From contig NW_022985444.1 of the NCBI RefSeq assembly GCF_010093595.1, forward strand, positions 1,000,654 through 1,064,653: a stretch of DNA of 64,000 nucleotides, given 5' to 3'. This DNA comes from Mytilinidion resinicola. Taxonomy: Eukaryota; Ascomycota; Dothideomycetes; Mytilinidiales; Mytilinidiaceae. Positions 40,255 to 51,159 of this stretch are shown one piece after another (within the stretch, counting starts at the first letter, position 1; every line of letters begins with the position of its first letter). The notes under the pieces are model-generated. The model had not been told where the DNA came from, did no database searches, and worked only from the letters and a program-made list of their open reading frames with translations. The position numbers and the translations under genes were made by a program.

Positions 40255-40779
40255 ATGTCCATCTCCAGCCCCTCCTCCAGCAGCAGCTCCTCTTCTCTTG
40301 TCGCCCCCTCCACCTCCCAAACCTACATCCGCAGCGGCATCGGCGGTGCCGGCAACTGGAAAAGAGCCGCCAGCATCCCCTCCGCCCTCCCAGTCCTGCA
40401 AATCAGCACACCCCGCCACGGCTCCTTCTCCTCCGGCGTCGGCGGCGCGGGCAACATCCACTCCACCAGCGCACGCCGCGCCCTCTCCGCCGACGAAGAG
40501 CGAGCTCGCTCGCAGGCCATCAAGCGCAACGCGCGCTCCGCGTGGCACACCGGCATTGGCGGCGCGGGCAACAGGTACATTCACAAAAAGCCCGCCCCGC
40601 CCGTCATGCTAGAGCCTTCGCTGTCCAGCTTCAGCAACGCGCCGCTCCCCATCAACGGGCTTGAGGTGCTGCGTCGTCGGCTGTCCAGCGTCCTTGTGTC
40701 GTTGCCGCTCTCCAGGTCACGAAGGTCTCCGCTAGACGACGGCTCGGACGGCAAGTCGCTCGTCTCGGTCGTGTGCTAG
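40255..40779 (+). CDS. DUF3602 / Par32-like GGAGN-repeat protein
   Basis: A single-exon, 174-residue protein. After a Ser-rich start (residues 1-20) it carries three copies of a G-(I/V)-GGAGN motif, at about residues 28-34, 62-68 and 101-108, each followed by a basic or aromatic residue. This pattern defines the fungal DUF3602 family. Yeast Par32 of this family is a rapamycin/nitrogen-regulated phosphoprotein acting on ammonium transporters, so a nitrogen-signalling role is possible but only inferred. The linkers hold RRALS and RRRLS kinase-type sites. The pyrimidine- and CA-rich leader and CACCATG context support this start. Confidence 0.8.
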   Translation: MSISSPSSSSSSSSLVAPSTSQTYIRSGIGGAGNWKRAASIPSALPVLQISTPRHGSFSSGVGGAGNIHSTSARRALSADEERARSQAIKRNARSAWHTGIGGAGNRYIHKKPAPPVMLEPSLSSFSNAPLPINGLEVLRRRLSSVLVSLPLSRSRRSPLDDGSDGKSLVSVVC

Positions 40780-42093
40780 GATGCTGCCTGGTTGCGATAC
40801 GAGGCGCTGGGTCAGGAGGTCGAGGACGGCCGTGGTACGGGGTCAGGGGCGTGTCTCGTCGATGTGGGGGTCCGATCTGTATGACTGTGGCGGCGGTCCT
40901 GGTGGGACTTGAGTGTATTGGCGGGTGGATGCCTTGTGGTAGTTTGTGCGAGCTTTTGGTCTTCGTTTTGGTACCTCGTCGCGCTTTTGGACTTGGGTTC
41001 AGGTGGCTTGAGGTGGATGTAATTGGAAAGGAATCGGGAGTCTGGGTGCTGGCGTTCTATTCACATGATATCCCTGGTCTATTGGTAGTTACTCCATTTG
41101 ATGAATAGACACTTGTCTTCATTGAAGCATACCTTTGATCATCTATGATATCGGGATCGTGATGTGACGGATAGGAAGATAACGCCGATCAGAGTGAATC
41201 ATCTATCTTCTTGCTCTTTCTCTTCTTACAGTCTACGGATACCCGGGCGCTTAGAACGTCTTGATGCTGCTCTCCTGAACTAGGTGACCTCGGGTGCTAT
41301 GCGGTGCTATGGAATGGGTCTGTTGACATTTGCCTTCCACTGCACGAGACGTGACATGTAAATCGACTCGCAGCTTGCACGTGTAGGCAACGAGGGCTCG
41401 CCACAGTCATGGGCCCTCCAACGGACTCTTCAAAATTTAAACAAGAAGTAAATTTCTCAAAATGACTGTCTAACGACCTACCTGGAGGGCCCCAATGAGA
41501 AGTGAAGTCCACGGACCAAGATGCTCGTAGTGGACTCTCAGTACAGACTTAAGGGTATCCATTGACTTGGAACGCTTCCGTGTTACTGTCCTAAGCCAAC
41601 ACTGACAGTTGATCTCGCTTGCATGTTCATGTCGAGTATCGAAGCGGTGTCCTGAGAAGTGTCAATGTCGCTATCCGTGCTCGACATGGACCAGACGACT
41701 GTCAGGTTTCGTTGAACAAATAACAGCAGTCCCCGAATCTGTGACTCTTGCCAGATCTTCATATGCTTTAGATATACACTCTCTCTGGACTTGTGTACAC
41801 TTGCCTAGCACCGTTTGAGGTGGTCTGGTGCGTTATCAAACACTGTAAAACGACGATCTTGACGAAGCTGATAGCTGTTCGAGCCACCTCAGACGGAGTC
41901 AGAATAGACTGCCACTTTTTGTTCAACGGACCCTGACTGTTCGATGATTCCACGACCTCTCTGTGCTCTTCAACCCCGCTTTTGCTCACGCTCGAGGAGT
42001 TCTCGGCAGGAAGCTACGAGGTCGGCGATCCGTGATCTCATTCTTGGAGCCGCTTGCTGACGCATGGCACCATTCCTCCCGCGCTCTTTTCAC
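40780..42093. other. Intergenic, convergent DUF3602 / phosducin-like
   Basis: 1.3 kb of 3' flanks. Frames present (for example plus 40773-41108) have no recognisable domain. Nothing else seen. Confidence 0.5.
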
Positions 42094-42795
42094 TCAATCC
42101 CAATCATCCCCACTGTCCTCCTCCGCCACCTTCCCCCTCCTAACGGCGGTCCCCTTCTTCACTCCTTGAACCTTCTCCCTCACCAACACGCCCGCCCGTA
42201 TCAGCCTTGCCTCCAGATCCCTCGTAGTGAAAGTATCCGGCGTCCGGCCCAATCCTTCGAATCCAATAACACGGTCAACACCCACGCCATCCACAAAGGC
42301 AATGACGCACGGCAGGACCTGGATCTTCAACTTCGTAATAAGGAAAGGCGCATTATCAACATTTATGCGCACAATGCGAGTTTCGTAGTGCGTAGGTGCG
42401 AGAGACTGCAATCGACATTAGCCCAGCTCATCCCATACACCCCCAATCCAGCCTCTCAGTCCCCACCTCTCCTCATTCCTACTAACCTCAAGGTGCCCAT
42501 CCATAACCGCACACCTGCCAAAATCGGGCTTGAAGAAATGCACCACGCAATACTTGGTGCTGGTCGTGATGTCCATGAGCGTCTTCTCGTCTTTTATCTC
42601 GGTGTAGGTTCCGTGCTCGGACGAGCGCAGCTGCTTCGCGCGATTGAACTCTTCGTGGAGTTGCTGCAGACGCCGCTCGCGGAAGGCGTCAACGGCTTCG
42701 TCGGCTTCGAGGGACGCGATCAGCGCGTCTTCGTCGCTGTCTGGGTCTGCCGCGGCGGTGTCGACGAGGTGGGCTACGGTGGGATCGAGAGACAT
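42094..42795 (-). CDS. Phosducin/thioredoxin-fold protein (TXNDC9/Plp1-like), 2 exons
   Basis: Exons 42795-42487 and 42405-42094 give 206 aa. The N-terminal helix has the family look (DEDALIASLEADEAVDAFRERR, then LHEEFNRAKQL). It is followed by a thioredoxin-like fold: YTEIKDEKTLMDITTST, CVVHFFKPDFGRCAVMDGHLE, then after the 81-bp intron HYETRIVRINVDNAPFL and KIQVLPCVIAFVDG with the cis-Pro of the fold. The thioredoxin CxxC is absent, as expected for TXNDC9/Plp1 proteins, which assist the cytosolic CCT chaperonin in folding tubulin and actin. The C-terminal tail is acidic and ends DSGDDWD. Start chosen at the conserved MSLDP; divergent from VRG4. Confidence 0.87.
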
Positions 42796-43401
42796 GGCTG
42801 TGGGACCGGAGAGAGCTGTGCAGAGAGCTGAATGGTGGTTGGATTGGGTGCCTGCCTGTTTTGCGGCTGGTACTTTTTAGGAGAGTGGTGTTTTGGGGGA
42901 TGATTTGCGAGGGGCAGTGATGGGCTAGCGGAGTTTGGCGTTGAGCTCGATCCAGGTGCGGAAGAATACCGTGTTTAGCTGATAAACGCAGGATTCAAAG
43001 CTGGTGGACGGAATCAAGCATATGATTGCTTGTATTCGGTATCGCATTAGGCATGTAATTCACGCCATGGAGTCTTGTAGGATTCGCCCTGCCGCCGGGG
43101 CTGACGAGTCTTTGAGAAGATGCGTGGATGACAAGGGGCGTTCGCCTCAAGGAAATTCAGCCCCCCTCTCCACCGCGATCTATTCCAGGAGTGCTCGAGA
43201 CCATCCCTCCCGCCCTCACCTCCGTCCTTTGACCGCTTCTTCTTTCCGACACTTCAACGACGTGCTTTTCGTCTCCTCTCTCCTGCGCCTGCCACTCTGC
43301 ACCAGGCCGTCCGCTCTTTGCCCGCGCCGCCTGCCTCCGCGCCGTCCGTGAACAAGCACGACCCCTTACCTCCGTAATCTTCATTCCTCCATCCCGCCAT
43401 C
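42796..43401. promoter_or_regulatory. Divergent promoter, phosducin-like gene / VRG4
   Basis: About 600 bp between two start codons. The 43180-43400 part is pyrimidine-rich, as in fungal leaders. No TATA box is obvious. Confidence 0.5.
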
Positions 43402-44712
43402 ATGTCCGACGATAAGAAGAGGGACGACTACGACGAGAAGACCAGCTTCGTCGACCGCTCCGCCTCTCCAATGCATCCCTCAACGCCGCGTCGCCAGCCG
43501 TCGCACCACTACTCGGTCGCAGAGAACCCCATCCTCCCCGTTCTCTCGTACTGCGCCTCGTCCATTTTGATGACCGTCACGAACAAATATGTCTTGTCGG
43601 GCGTGGACTTCAACCTCAACTTCTTCCTGCTATGTGTTCAGGTAGGCTATGATATCCGGTGAAGAGGATTCGCGGCATTTACTGACGGGATTTACAGTCT
43701 GTCGTCTGTGTCATTGCAATCCAGACTTGCAAGACAGCCAAATTGATCACGTACCGGGACTTCAACACAGACGAGGCCAAGAAATGTACCTTCTTCTACC
43801 TAGATTGTGCGCGTTGCGACTGACATTTGCGCGCAGGGTTCCCCATCTCCCTCCTCCTTATTGGCATGATCTACACGAGCACGAAAGCATTGAAATTCCT
43901 TTCCATTCCCGTTTATACTATCTTCAAGAATCTTACGATTATTCTGATTGCCTACGGAGAGGTCCTCTGGTTCGGTGGAACCGTCACCTCCATGGCTCTC
44001 TTCTCCTTTGGTTTGATGGTGGCCAGTTCCATCATTGCGGCTTGGGCAGATATTCAGCATGCGCTGAGCAGTTTTGGAGATGCAACGACTGAGGCCACAA
44101 GCGCCATCTCCACGCTCAATGCCGGATATCTCTGGATGATGTTCAACTGCTTCTGCACTGCCACCTACGTTTTGGGCATGAGGAAGCGGATAAAGCTGAC
44201 CAACTTCAAAGACTTTGACAGTAAGTCCCCTCGCCAATTTCTTCTCATACGTATCCTGACCCCCAATTCCAGCCATGTACTACAACAACCTCCTCACCAT
44301 CCCAATCCTCCTGATCGCCTCCCTCTTTGTCGAAAACTGGTCCAGTGAGAACATCGCCGCGAACTTCCCCGCCGACAAGAGGAACAGCCTCATCGGGGCC
44401 ATGATCTTCTCCGGCCTCTCCTCCGTCTTCATCTCATACACCTCCGCCTGGTGCGTCCGCGTCACATCGTCCACAACATACTCTATGGTCGGCGCCCTGA
44501 ACAAGCTCCCCATCGCCGTCAGCGGCCTCGTCTTCTTCGACGCCCCCGCTACCTTCGGCAGCATCTCTGCCATCTTCGTCGGCTTCGTCAGCGGCATTGT
44601 CTATGCCCTCGCCAAGGTCCGCCAAAACGCCAAGCCAAAGGACTCGCTCCCATTAGTGAACGCACCTATGAGCGCCAGCAGCCAAAGCATGCGGGACAGC
44701 TTCAAGTCATGA
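43402..44712 (+). CDS. VRG4: Golgi GDP-mannose transporter, 4 exons
   Basis: Imports GDP-mannose into the Golgi in exchange for GMP, for protein and lipid mannosylation. Exons 43402-43641, 43698-43785, 43837-44220 and 44273-44712 join to 383 aa, the family length. After a hydrophilic N-terminus come about ten membrane spans. Diagnostic motifs: [13 protein letters not shown] (nucleotide-sugar region), [14 protein letters not shown], and [12 protein letters not shown] near 44491-44526, the GALNK motif required for GDP-mannose binding. The C-terminal tail is short and Ser-rich. All four introns edges are canonical; the exon 2/3 junction rebuilds the Trp of [13 protein letters not shown]. Orthologue assignment is firm. 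Confidence 0.96.
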
Positions 44713-45545
44713 GCACGCAACTACTCCCCTTCCTACGTTCTTGCACTGGAGAAGTCGAACTCCCCAGGTCCTTCCCAGCAAACATATATATGCTCGGACG
44801 TTTACTGGGCAGGAAGGACCCTCGATAGCAAACATCCTAGGCGTTTATCCCGGACCCCTTTTACAATAATCCTTCATCTCATGAAGCCCTCTCAATGTCC
44901 CCCCCTTTTTTTCTTGTTGTATTTGTTACGCACATCGTAGCCCGCCGAGCTACCGATTCCTCGACGTCTTAGAAATGGTTGGTGTGGGTTTTGATAACAT
45001 CCTGGTTCTGCTTCTTCGTTTCTTTTGTCTTCTGTCGTGGACGTTGCTTGGGAACATTGGGGCTTTTTGGAGGGAATGGTGTGTGGATTAGTGCGAAACT
45101 TTCTTGCTGCCAAAAAATGCTGGGATTGAAGCAGGTGCTCGTCCGAGTGTGTTTAGGGGGCTGTATTAGGGTAGCGTGGGTGTTGAGTAGATTTATTTTA
45201 ATGGAGTTGATGTGTGTTGCATTTATCTACCTTTATTTTGTTTACCCGCTCAGGGGTGTCTCCTACGTCCAACTAATCTCCCAGTCGCACGATTGAGGCT
45301 CGTTCGAATCCTCATCTGCTATTGTTTACAGCTACCCGTCCGATTCCCACCCTTCTAGAATGTACATCCACACCCAAGAGAGGTAGAATGGCGCCAGGAA
45401 TCTCCGAGTGCCACGTCTCTACCTCTTAAAACGCACAGCAGCACGCGATAAAACTAAAGGTAAAACGGCTACGGACACACTAACCATCTTAAACAGATAT
45501 GCAACACCAACTACAACTACAAAAAGAAAATCAAAGCTCTATTAT
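44713..45545. other. Intergenic, convergent VRG4 / uncharacterised gene
   Basis: About 830 bp. T-rich on the plus strand around 44910-45240. A B-box-like GTTCGAATCC at 45302-45312 has no matching tRNA fold around it. No gene seen. Confidence 0.5.
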
Positions 45546-48077
45546 CTACCCCCCACTCCCCACCAGCGCGTCCACCTCTCCATCGTTAAAATCAACCTCG
45601 TCCTCGATATACGACTTCCGCTTCCGGAACTGCACCGCTTTCCTACCCCCCACCGCCGCCTTCTCATCAACGCCGCCGGCGCGCAGCTGCGTGATGATCT
45701 CAGCACCGCTATCGCTCTCCGATGACGACGCCGACGACCGCTGCGTGCCGCTCATATCAGAGGGTATCGAGCTGAGGGAGGATTGGCTATCGCCACTCCC
45801 CCCCCTCGCGCTCTTCACCGCCGCGATGGACGACGGCGCGGCGTCGGATACCGAGGCCGTGCGGGAGCGTTTTCGGCGCGCGGGCGGGGAGGGAGAGGAC
45901 GAGGACGCAGAGCTGCGCCTTCGGGTTGCGGGCGCTTCCGTCATCGAGGCCGTGCGGATGCGTTTTCGGGTGATGTATAATAGGATAGAGTCTCGGCGAG
46001 CTTTTGTGGTGGTAGGGGGCGAGAGGGTGGAGGGGTTGGTTGGCTGGTTGCTAGGGTCTGGGATGGTTGGGAGAGAGAGGCGGGGGCGTTTTATGATGGG
46101 GAGGGAGGCGAGGGGGAGGGAGGCGGTGCGGGAGCGTTTGCGGGGGGGTAGGAGTGGGGGGGAAGGGGAGCGTGTGGGATGGGTTGGGCTGGGGGAATCA
46201 GGGTTGGAGAGGATAGGGGAAAGGAGAGGGTGAAGAGATGGCGATATAGACGCAACAGTCTCGCTGGCCTGCTCGACCGAAGCAGCCACTACCTCATTGG
46301 CCTGGATTTCGACGGCGACTTCTGGTGATTGCACAGATGGCGAGGGTGGAGAAGTGCCCTTGGGGCTTGCTTCGCCCATATCGGAAATGGAAGTGACTTC
46401 AGCATCTACTTTCTGGCCTTCGTCTTCAGGCTCTGGAGTTGCCGGCTTTGGCGTGGATGGTATCGCACCGACTTCTTCGGGGGCGGGAAGCGTCAGAGTG
46501 TCTTCGAGAGTGGCTTCAGTTTCCACTTTCTCGTGCAAGATCTCGTTCTGTAGAGCTTCTAGGGTTGCTGTGGTTAGAACGGCGCCGGCTTCCTCTGCAG
46601 CGGGAATACCGCCTATAGCTTCAGCCTCTAAATGCTCCTCCTTGGCCTCGCTCTCCGGAACGGTGGAAGTCAGGGAAGAAAGAATCGCACTGACTTCCTC
46701 TAGAGTTGGAGTCGCGAGCGCTGTATCTGCCACTTCTGGCTCTAGAGTCGGCACTGGCGAGCCCCGATTGGCGACGATGCTATCTGTGGTAGCCGGAGGA
46801 TCTCCTGACTCTGTCGCGATCTGATACTTGAGAACTGTTTCTTCGGTTTCTGGCGGCGGCGTGATAGCAGGTATGTCCTCAGTGTTCCGAGGCGGTGCTG
46901 GAGGCATATGTTGCACCTCTCCTTCGTAGTCAGCCGTCTGAACTGACTCCACTAGAAGTGATTCAACAGACTCGAGAATATGTTCTTCCGCCGAGGCCAC
47001 CACCTCTTGCTTCTGGGTCGGTTTCTGGAGCATGTTTTCGGGGCGCATTTCCTTAAGGTTCTTCAACATCTGCTCCACCTTTTTCTGCTGCTTCTTCTGT
47101 TGTCTTTCCCGTTCGTTGCTCTCCTGCCCTTTCAGCGCCAGTAATAGCACCCTGATCTCCCTCTCCGCAAAGGCCAAATTCGGCACCACGACCTTAACGT
47201 CCCCCCTCAACGGTCCGATATTCATCTCCTCTTCTTTCTTGAACCTCTCATGCCTCCCAGCCCCCCGCTTGGCCAACTGCCCACACCTCATCTCAACCCT
47301 CTCAAATTCTTCCTTATACCACTTCAACTTGACCTTCGCATGATCAACCACCCTTCTCGCCAGTTCCTCACACCTGCTCTCAGGAAGCTTCTCATTCTCA
47401 CACCTCTCACACTTCTTCTCCACCTCAACCCTCTGATCCCGCTCGCCAACCGCGATGAGCTGCCACCCGCCCTGGAGATTCGACGGGTCATCCAGCGTCC
47501 AATACAGCATCAGCCACTTATGATCGCAAAGCGAGATACTCGTCTTCTCCCAATCACGGCTGCGATGGTACTCGCATCTGCCCCTACGATCGAACCTCCC
47601 CTTCTGATCGACAGGACGCAGAAGACACTCTCGACACGCCCGCGTCGGGACCATATGCCCAAACACTTTCGCCCTCAAGCCCGGGTCCTCAACAAACACC
47701 ACCTTCCTTTCCCGCCACGGCGGAATTTTCTCTCTACCCCTCGCTGCAGCTCTCGAAAGCTGGGGGCGGAGCGGATCATACTCCTCCTCCTTCTCATCAT
47801 GCTCTCCAATCTCTCCATCTTCTCGCTCTTTCTCCCTTCCGAGCTGCTCCTCAAGATCCGCAGGCAGCGCCCCAATCTCCTGGATTATGGCTTTCAGATC
47901 TACGCTCTTGGGGCCCACGATCGTGATGTCGCCGACCCTACCGCGCTGCTTGACCATGTCATCTTCTTTCTGCTGCGCAGCGGCGGCTTCGGCGGCGAGG
48001 ACGGCGCGGCCCTCGGGCTTGCCGGAGATGGTGTCGTCGAGGACGTATTTGGCGATTAGGTCTCTGATGTAAACCAT
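45546..48077 (-). CDS. Uncharacterised nuclear-type protein with Cys clusters and RKRxRTAS motifs
   Basis: A single-exon, 843-residue protein from MVYIRDLIAKYV (ATG 48077; an in-frame ATG at 48116 is less likely). I do not recognise the family. The N-terminal 350 residues look folded: CRECLLRP...CEYH, then CDHKWLMLYWTLDD, then CERCENEKLPESRC, which could bind zinc, followed by a charged coiled-coil (residues about 240-370). The middle is Glu/Pro/Thr-rich and disordered. The C-terminal part holds three copies of a basic phospho-acceptor-like motif, RKRSRTAS, RKRIRTAS and RKRSRTAS (near 46130, 45960 and 45865), in a Ser/Pro background, then RKRKSYIEDEVDF near the end. The motifs could be nuclear localisation signals and kinase sites. 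Function unknown. Confidence 0.75.
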   Translation of the reverse strand: MVYIRDLIAKYVLDDTISGKPEGRAVLAAEAAAAQQKEDDMVKQRGRVGDITIVGPKSVDLKAIIQEIGALPADLEEQLGREKEREDGEIGEHDEKEEEYDPLRPQLSRAAARGREKIPPWRERKVVFVEDPGLRAKVFGHMVPTRACRECLLRPVDQKGRFDRRGRCEYHRSRDWEKTSISLCDHKWLMLYWTLDDPSNLQGGWQLIAVGERDQRVEVEKKCERCENEKLPESRCEELARRVVDHAKVKLKWYKEEFERVEMRCGQLAKRGAGRHERFKKEEEMNIGPLRGDVKVVVPNLAFAEREIRVLLLALKGQESNERERQQKKQQKKVEQMLKNLKEMRPENMLQKPTQKQEVVASAEEHILESVESLLVESVQTADYEGEVQHMPPAPPRNTEDIPAITPPPETEETVLKYQIATESGDPPATTDSIVANRGSPVPTLEPEVADTALATPTLEEVSAILSSLTSTVPESEAKEEHLEAEAIGGIPAAEEAGAVLTTATLEALQNEILHEKVETEATLEDTLTLPAPEEVGAIPSTPKPATPEPEDEGQKVDAEVTSISDMGEASPKGTSPPSPSVQSPEVAVEIQANEVVAASVEQASETVASISPSLHPLLSPILSNPDSPSPTHPTRSPSPPLLPPRKRSRTASLPLASLPIIKRPRLSLPTIPDPSNQPTNPSTLSPPTTTKARRDSILLYITRKRIRTASMTEAPATRRRSSASSSSPSPPARRKRSRTASVSDAAPSSIAAVKSARGGSGDSQSSLSSIPSDMSGTQRSSASSSESDSGAEIITQLRAGGVDEKAAVGGRKAVQFRKRKSYIEDEVDFNDGEVDALVGSGG

Positions 48078-49114
48078 GGTGGGCAACGATGATGTGACAG
48101 TATCACACCAAGTCAAGCTTAATAAAAAATGAAAATGGGTCTGGTGGAGTTAGATTATGGGATATGCGTTGAACGGCACCGCGAGGACGATAGGGTGTAG
48201 ATGCTCGCGTGACGCCGACACGTGTGTATGCGTTGTAAGTGTGCGTGGAAGTATGGAGTGAAGTTTTAGGGGTTTAGTTGTAGATTTGCGTATATTTTGG
48301 TGGTTGCGCTTCTCTAACTTCTTAAATTCGCGAATGTTCGGGTGTGTAGGGTATACAGAAGTTGGTGGCCGTGTCGGCGAGAACTGTCTGGAGCGGCTAT
48401 TGTTGGCCTTTGTGACAATAGGACAAGAGCATTCAAAGACTTAGGTTTGAGAAGCCAACAAAGCAGGCGAGACATGATGTGTGCTTTGAGAACGTCCTTA
48501 TTGTGGTCTTGGGGTGACCAACAATAGGATAAAGGAAGTTCGATGTTACTTATTGTTAGAATGAGGTGGAGACAAAGAAAGAGAAACTGCGAGATTCATA
48601 CGACATCAAACCCATAGAGAACAGCTACAGTGTTTACATAAGGGAGGAAAATATCCTGTTCAAATCTGATAAACGGTCATGGCGCTTCTGGGTACCCTCG
48701 AGGCAGTCGTATGTCTAAAGAGAAATTGGTTTGTAGTGATTTAGTACGCCTTTCTACTAACAGCTTTATTAGCAATGCGGTAGATGACAAGTAGCTCGGC
48801 ATACCCACAACCTCAAACCCCAATACGGGATGCATGATGCAAAGACAAGTTGTCATCTGGCCAGACTATCATTTTGATTCATTCCACATTACCATCATCG
48901 AGCCATCTACAAATGACTTCGTTCCTGCCCCCTCAGAAAACCAATTGAAAAGGCTTCCTCCCATGCAATGCAACTTTGAACGCCCATCCTTCTGTGCGAA
49001 ACGCCTTCGCACCGCTCCCGCTGAACGTAGGAAAACAAAGAAGGAAGAGAAAAGCGGATAGTCCGGAGCGGAGTAGAGGCATTCCCAACGCAAATCGAGA
49101 GAGCAAATTGTCCC
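48078..49114. other. Intergenic between uncharacterised gene and DnaJ gene
   Basis: About 1 kb, both neighbours on the minus strand. It holds the promoter of the upstream-facing uncharacterised gene and the 3' flank of the DnaJ gene. No gene or RNA recognised. Confidence 0.5.
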
Positions 49115-50508
49115 TTATAGTATGCCTTTTAGAGCCTCCTTTTGATGATGTGTGAGTGAGGTTGGGAACTTGATCCGTACTCCTATAACAAAGTCGCCAC
49201 GCTCGGTTGGTTTCTTGCTCTTTGGCATACCGAGATTGGGGAAGCGATCTTCGTATGTAGGGGAGGTAGGGCCTGCGCTACCGACGTTGAGTTGCTTTCC
49301 GTCGATAGTCTGGACGGTGCGTTTCCAGCCAGTCAAGGCTTCCTTGAGGTCGATGTCGATGATGGTCTTGATGTCGTCACCCTCGCGGGTGAAGAGGGGA
49401 TGTGCTTTCTATTTTCAAAGTTAGTGCTGTCCTTTGAGGAGATTTTGGATAAAGGGAGTCGTTGTGCATACCTCTTGGACGATAAAGTGTAGATCTTGCG
49501 TCCCACCCTCCACCTGATCTCCGACATCCGAGAACTTGATCTTGCTGCCAGCCTTCAAGCCCTTCTTGATTGGGACCTCCAAGATCCGATCCTGTGTGCT
49601 CTGCTTTCCCGTCGCCTGGTCGTATGTTTTACGCTTAATCTTCATCTTCTTCGTCGTGCCGTTAAACAGCTCCTCTAGGCTCACTGGCAACGGCTTCTCT
49701 ACTACCGTCACCTCGGGCGTTGGCGCCCTTCTACCACCACTGTCGAACCTCGAACCCTTGGTCCCTCTCGCCGCCCTCGAGGACCCGCTCATGCCTGGCA
49801 TTCCACCTGGCATCCCACCCATCCCTCCAAAACCGCCGAATCCGCCAAAGTCATCATCATCTTGCATGGTAGCCCCAGCTCCGCCACCACGTAGGAACTC
49901 CGAGAATATGCTCTCTGGATTCGAGAAGTGAAAGCCACCGGGTCCACCACCGCCGCCACCAGTCGAGAAGTGGAAAGTCCGAGTTCCACCACCGCCGCCT
50001 GGCATGCCTCCCGCACCCGGAAAGCCTTGGAACCCTGAACCGTCGAAGGCTCCGGACCCACCGGCAGAGGGATCAGGTGGAGGTGCGCCGCCGCGAAGGA
50101 GGAATTCGAGGCCGAATTGGTCGTACGTCTTTCTCTTTTCGGGGTCGGAGAGGATTTCGTACGCTTGGGAGACCTCTATAGTACACAAATTATGTTAGCA
50201 GATATACGACAACAGTGGTTTGATTGGCCGAAAAATGGATTCCAGAATAGGAACGTCATAGGTTAGAAGATATCACTTGCCTTTGAACTTCTCGGACGCG
50301 GCCGGATTGTCCTTGTTCTTGTCGGGGTGCCATTTCAGCGCGGCTTTGCGGTACGCTTTCTTGATTTCATCCTGTCCAGCCGACGAGGATATTCCTGATT
50401 GAAATCATCAGTATTTGCAAAATTCAAAATAGTGGAAATAAATGGTGGCATGAGGGGTGGAGGGGCAACCTTACCTAGCTGATCGTAGAGCTTGGTCTCT
50501 TTGACCAT
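49115..50508 (-). CDS. Class II DnaJ/Hsp40 co-chaperone (Sis1/DNAJB1-like), 4 exons
   Basis: Stimulates Hsp70 ATPase and delivers clients. Exons 50508-50475, 50394-50281, 50175-49472 and 49408-49115 give 381 aa. J domain at residues 1-70 with [16 protein letters not shown] and the [17 protein letters not shown] end. Then a long Gly/Phe-rich region ([30 protein letters not shown]). The C-terminal domains follow ([49 protein letters not shown]). No CxxCxGxG zinc repeats, hence class II. Cytosolic/nuclear. The intron 50280-50176 begins GCAAGT, a GC-AG intron, and is needed to join FK to EVSQAYEIL. Confidence 0.94.
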
Positions 50509-51159
50509 GATGTGTGATGGTGTGCACAATTGCTAGACGAGCTGCCGAGTACGTGGATAGCACTATGTAAAGCAGAGAGGCGTCTGTAGTAGTACTCGCG
50601 GGCGTCGTGGAAGAGTGAGAGTTGGCGGTCGGGCTGCGGGACTTTCAGGTCAACCGTAAATCGAGTCTCTCCACGTTCTTGGCACCAACCCCGGCGGCAG
50701 ACGTCACTGGTCGAAGCTTCGAGAAGCTTCTATTCGCTGCAAAACAATTCAACGGTAACAAACAAGTACTCTGGAGTGTTCATATGTTGTCGGTATTCAA
50801 GAGCACGTATGTAGGAAAGCATGATAGTTCGATGAGGAATTTGTTTGTGTTGGATTCGTACGTTTTTTGACTAGTTCAAAGGCTTGCGGGCTGGCCATTG
50901 CTCTCGTCTGTCGTACATCCAAATAGTCCACGCTTTTCTCCGTTTGAAACCCATAGGCACACGCCGGACTCCTTGCTGTCCGCAAACGCCAGGCCCATGC
51001 CTGTACTGATATGGTACAATGACAGAGCTGATCCCACAGGAAGCCTATCCAGACATGCATCCTCCCGTCATCCCTCAGCTGAAAATCCCCTGAAGAACTG
51101 ACCCTCGACATGAAACCAAGCTTTTCACAAGCCATACCTCTCACAGCACTGCTCGTGAA
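50509..51159. other. Intergenic between DnaJ start and CBF5 stop
   Basis: About 650 bp holding the DnaJ promoter and the CBF5 3' flank. A GAAGCTTCGAGAAGCTTC stretch near 50715-50732 resembles inverted GAA/TTC heat-shock element units (nGAAnnTTCn), in keeping with an Hsp40 promoter. No gene seen. Confidence 0.5.
50714..50733. promoter_or_regulatory. Possible heat-shock element in DnaJ promoter
   Basis: Alternating GAAGCTTCGAGAAGCTTC about 210 bp upstream of the DnaJ ATG: GAAnnTTCnnGAAnnTTC, the spacing expected for an Hsf1 trimer site. It also contains two HindIII-type palindromes, so chance is possible, but position and spacing fit. Confidence 0.6.

Noticed and set aside
45290..45320. tRNA B-box-like GTTCGAATCC
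   Set aside because: The T-loop would be too long and there is no A box or acceptor stem upstream.
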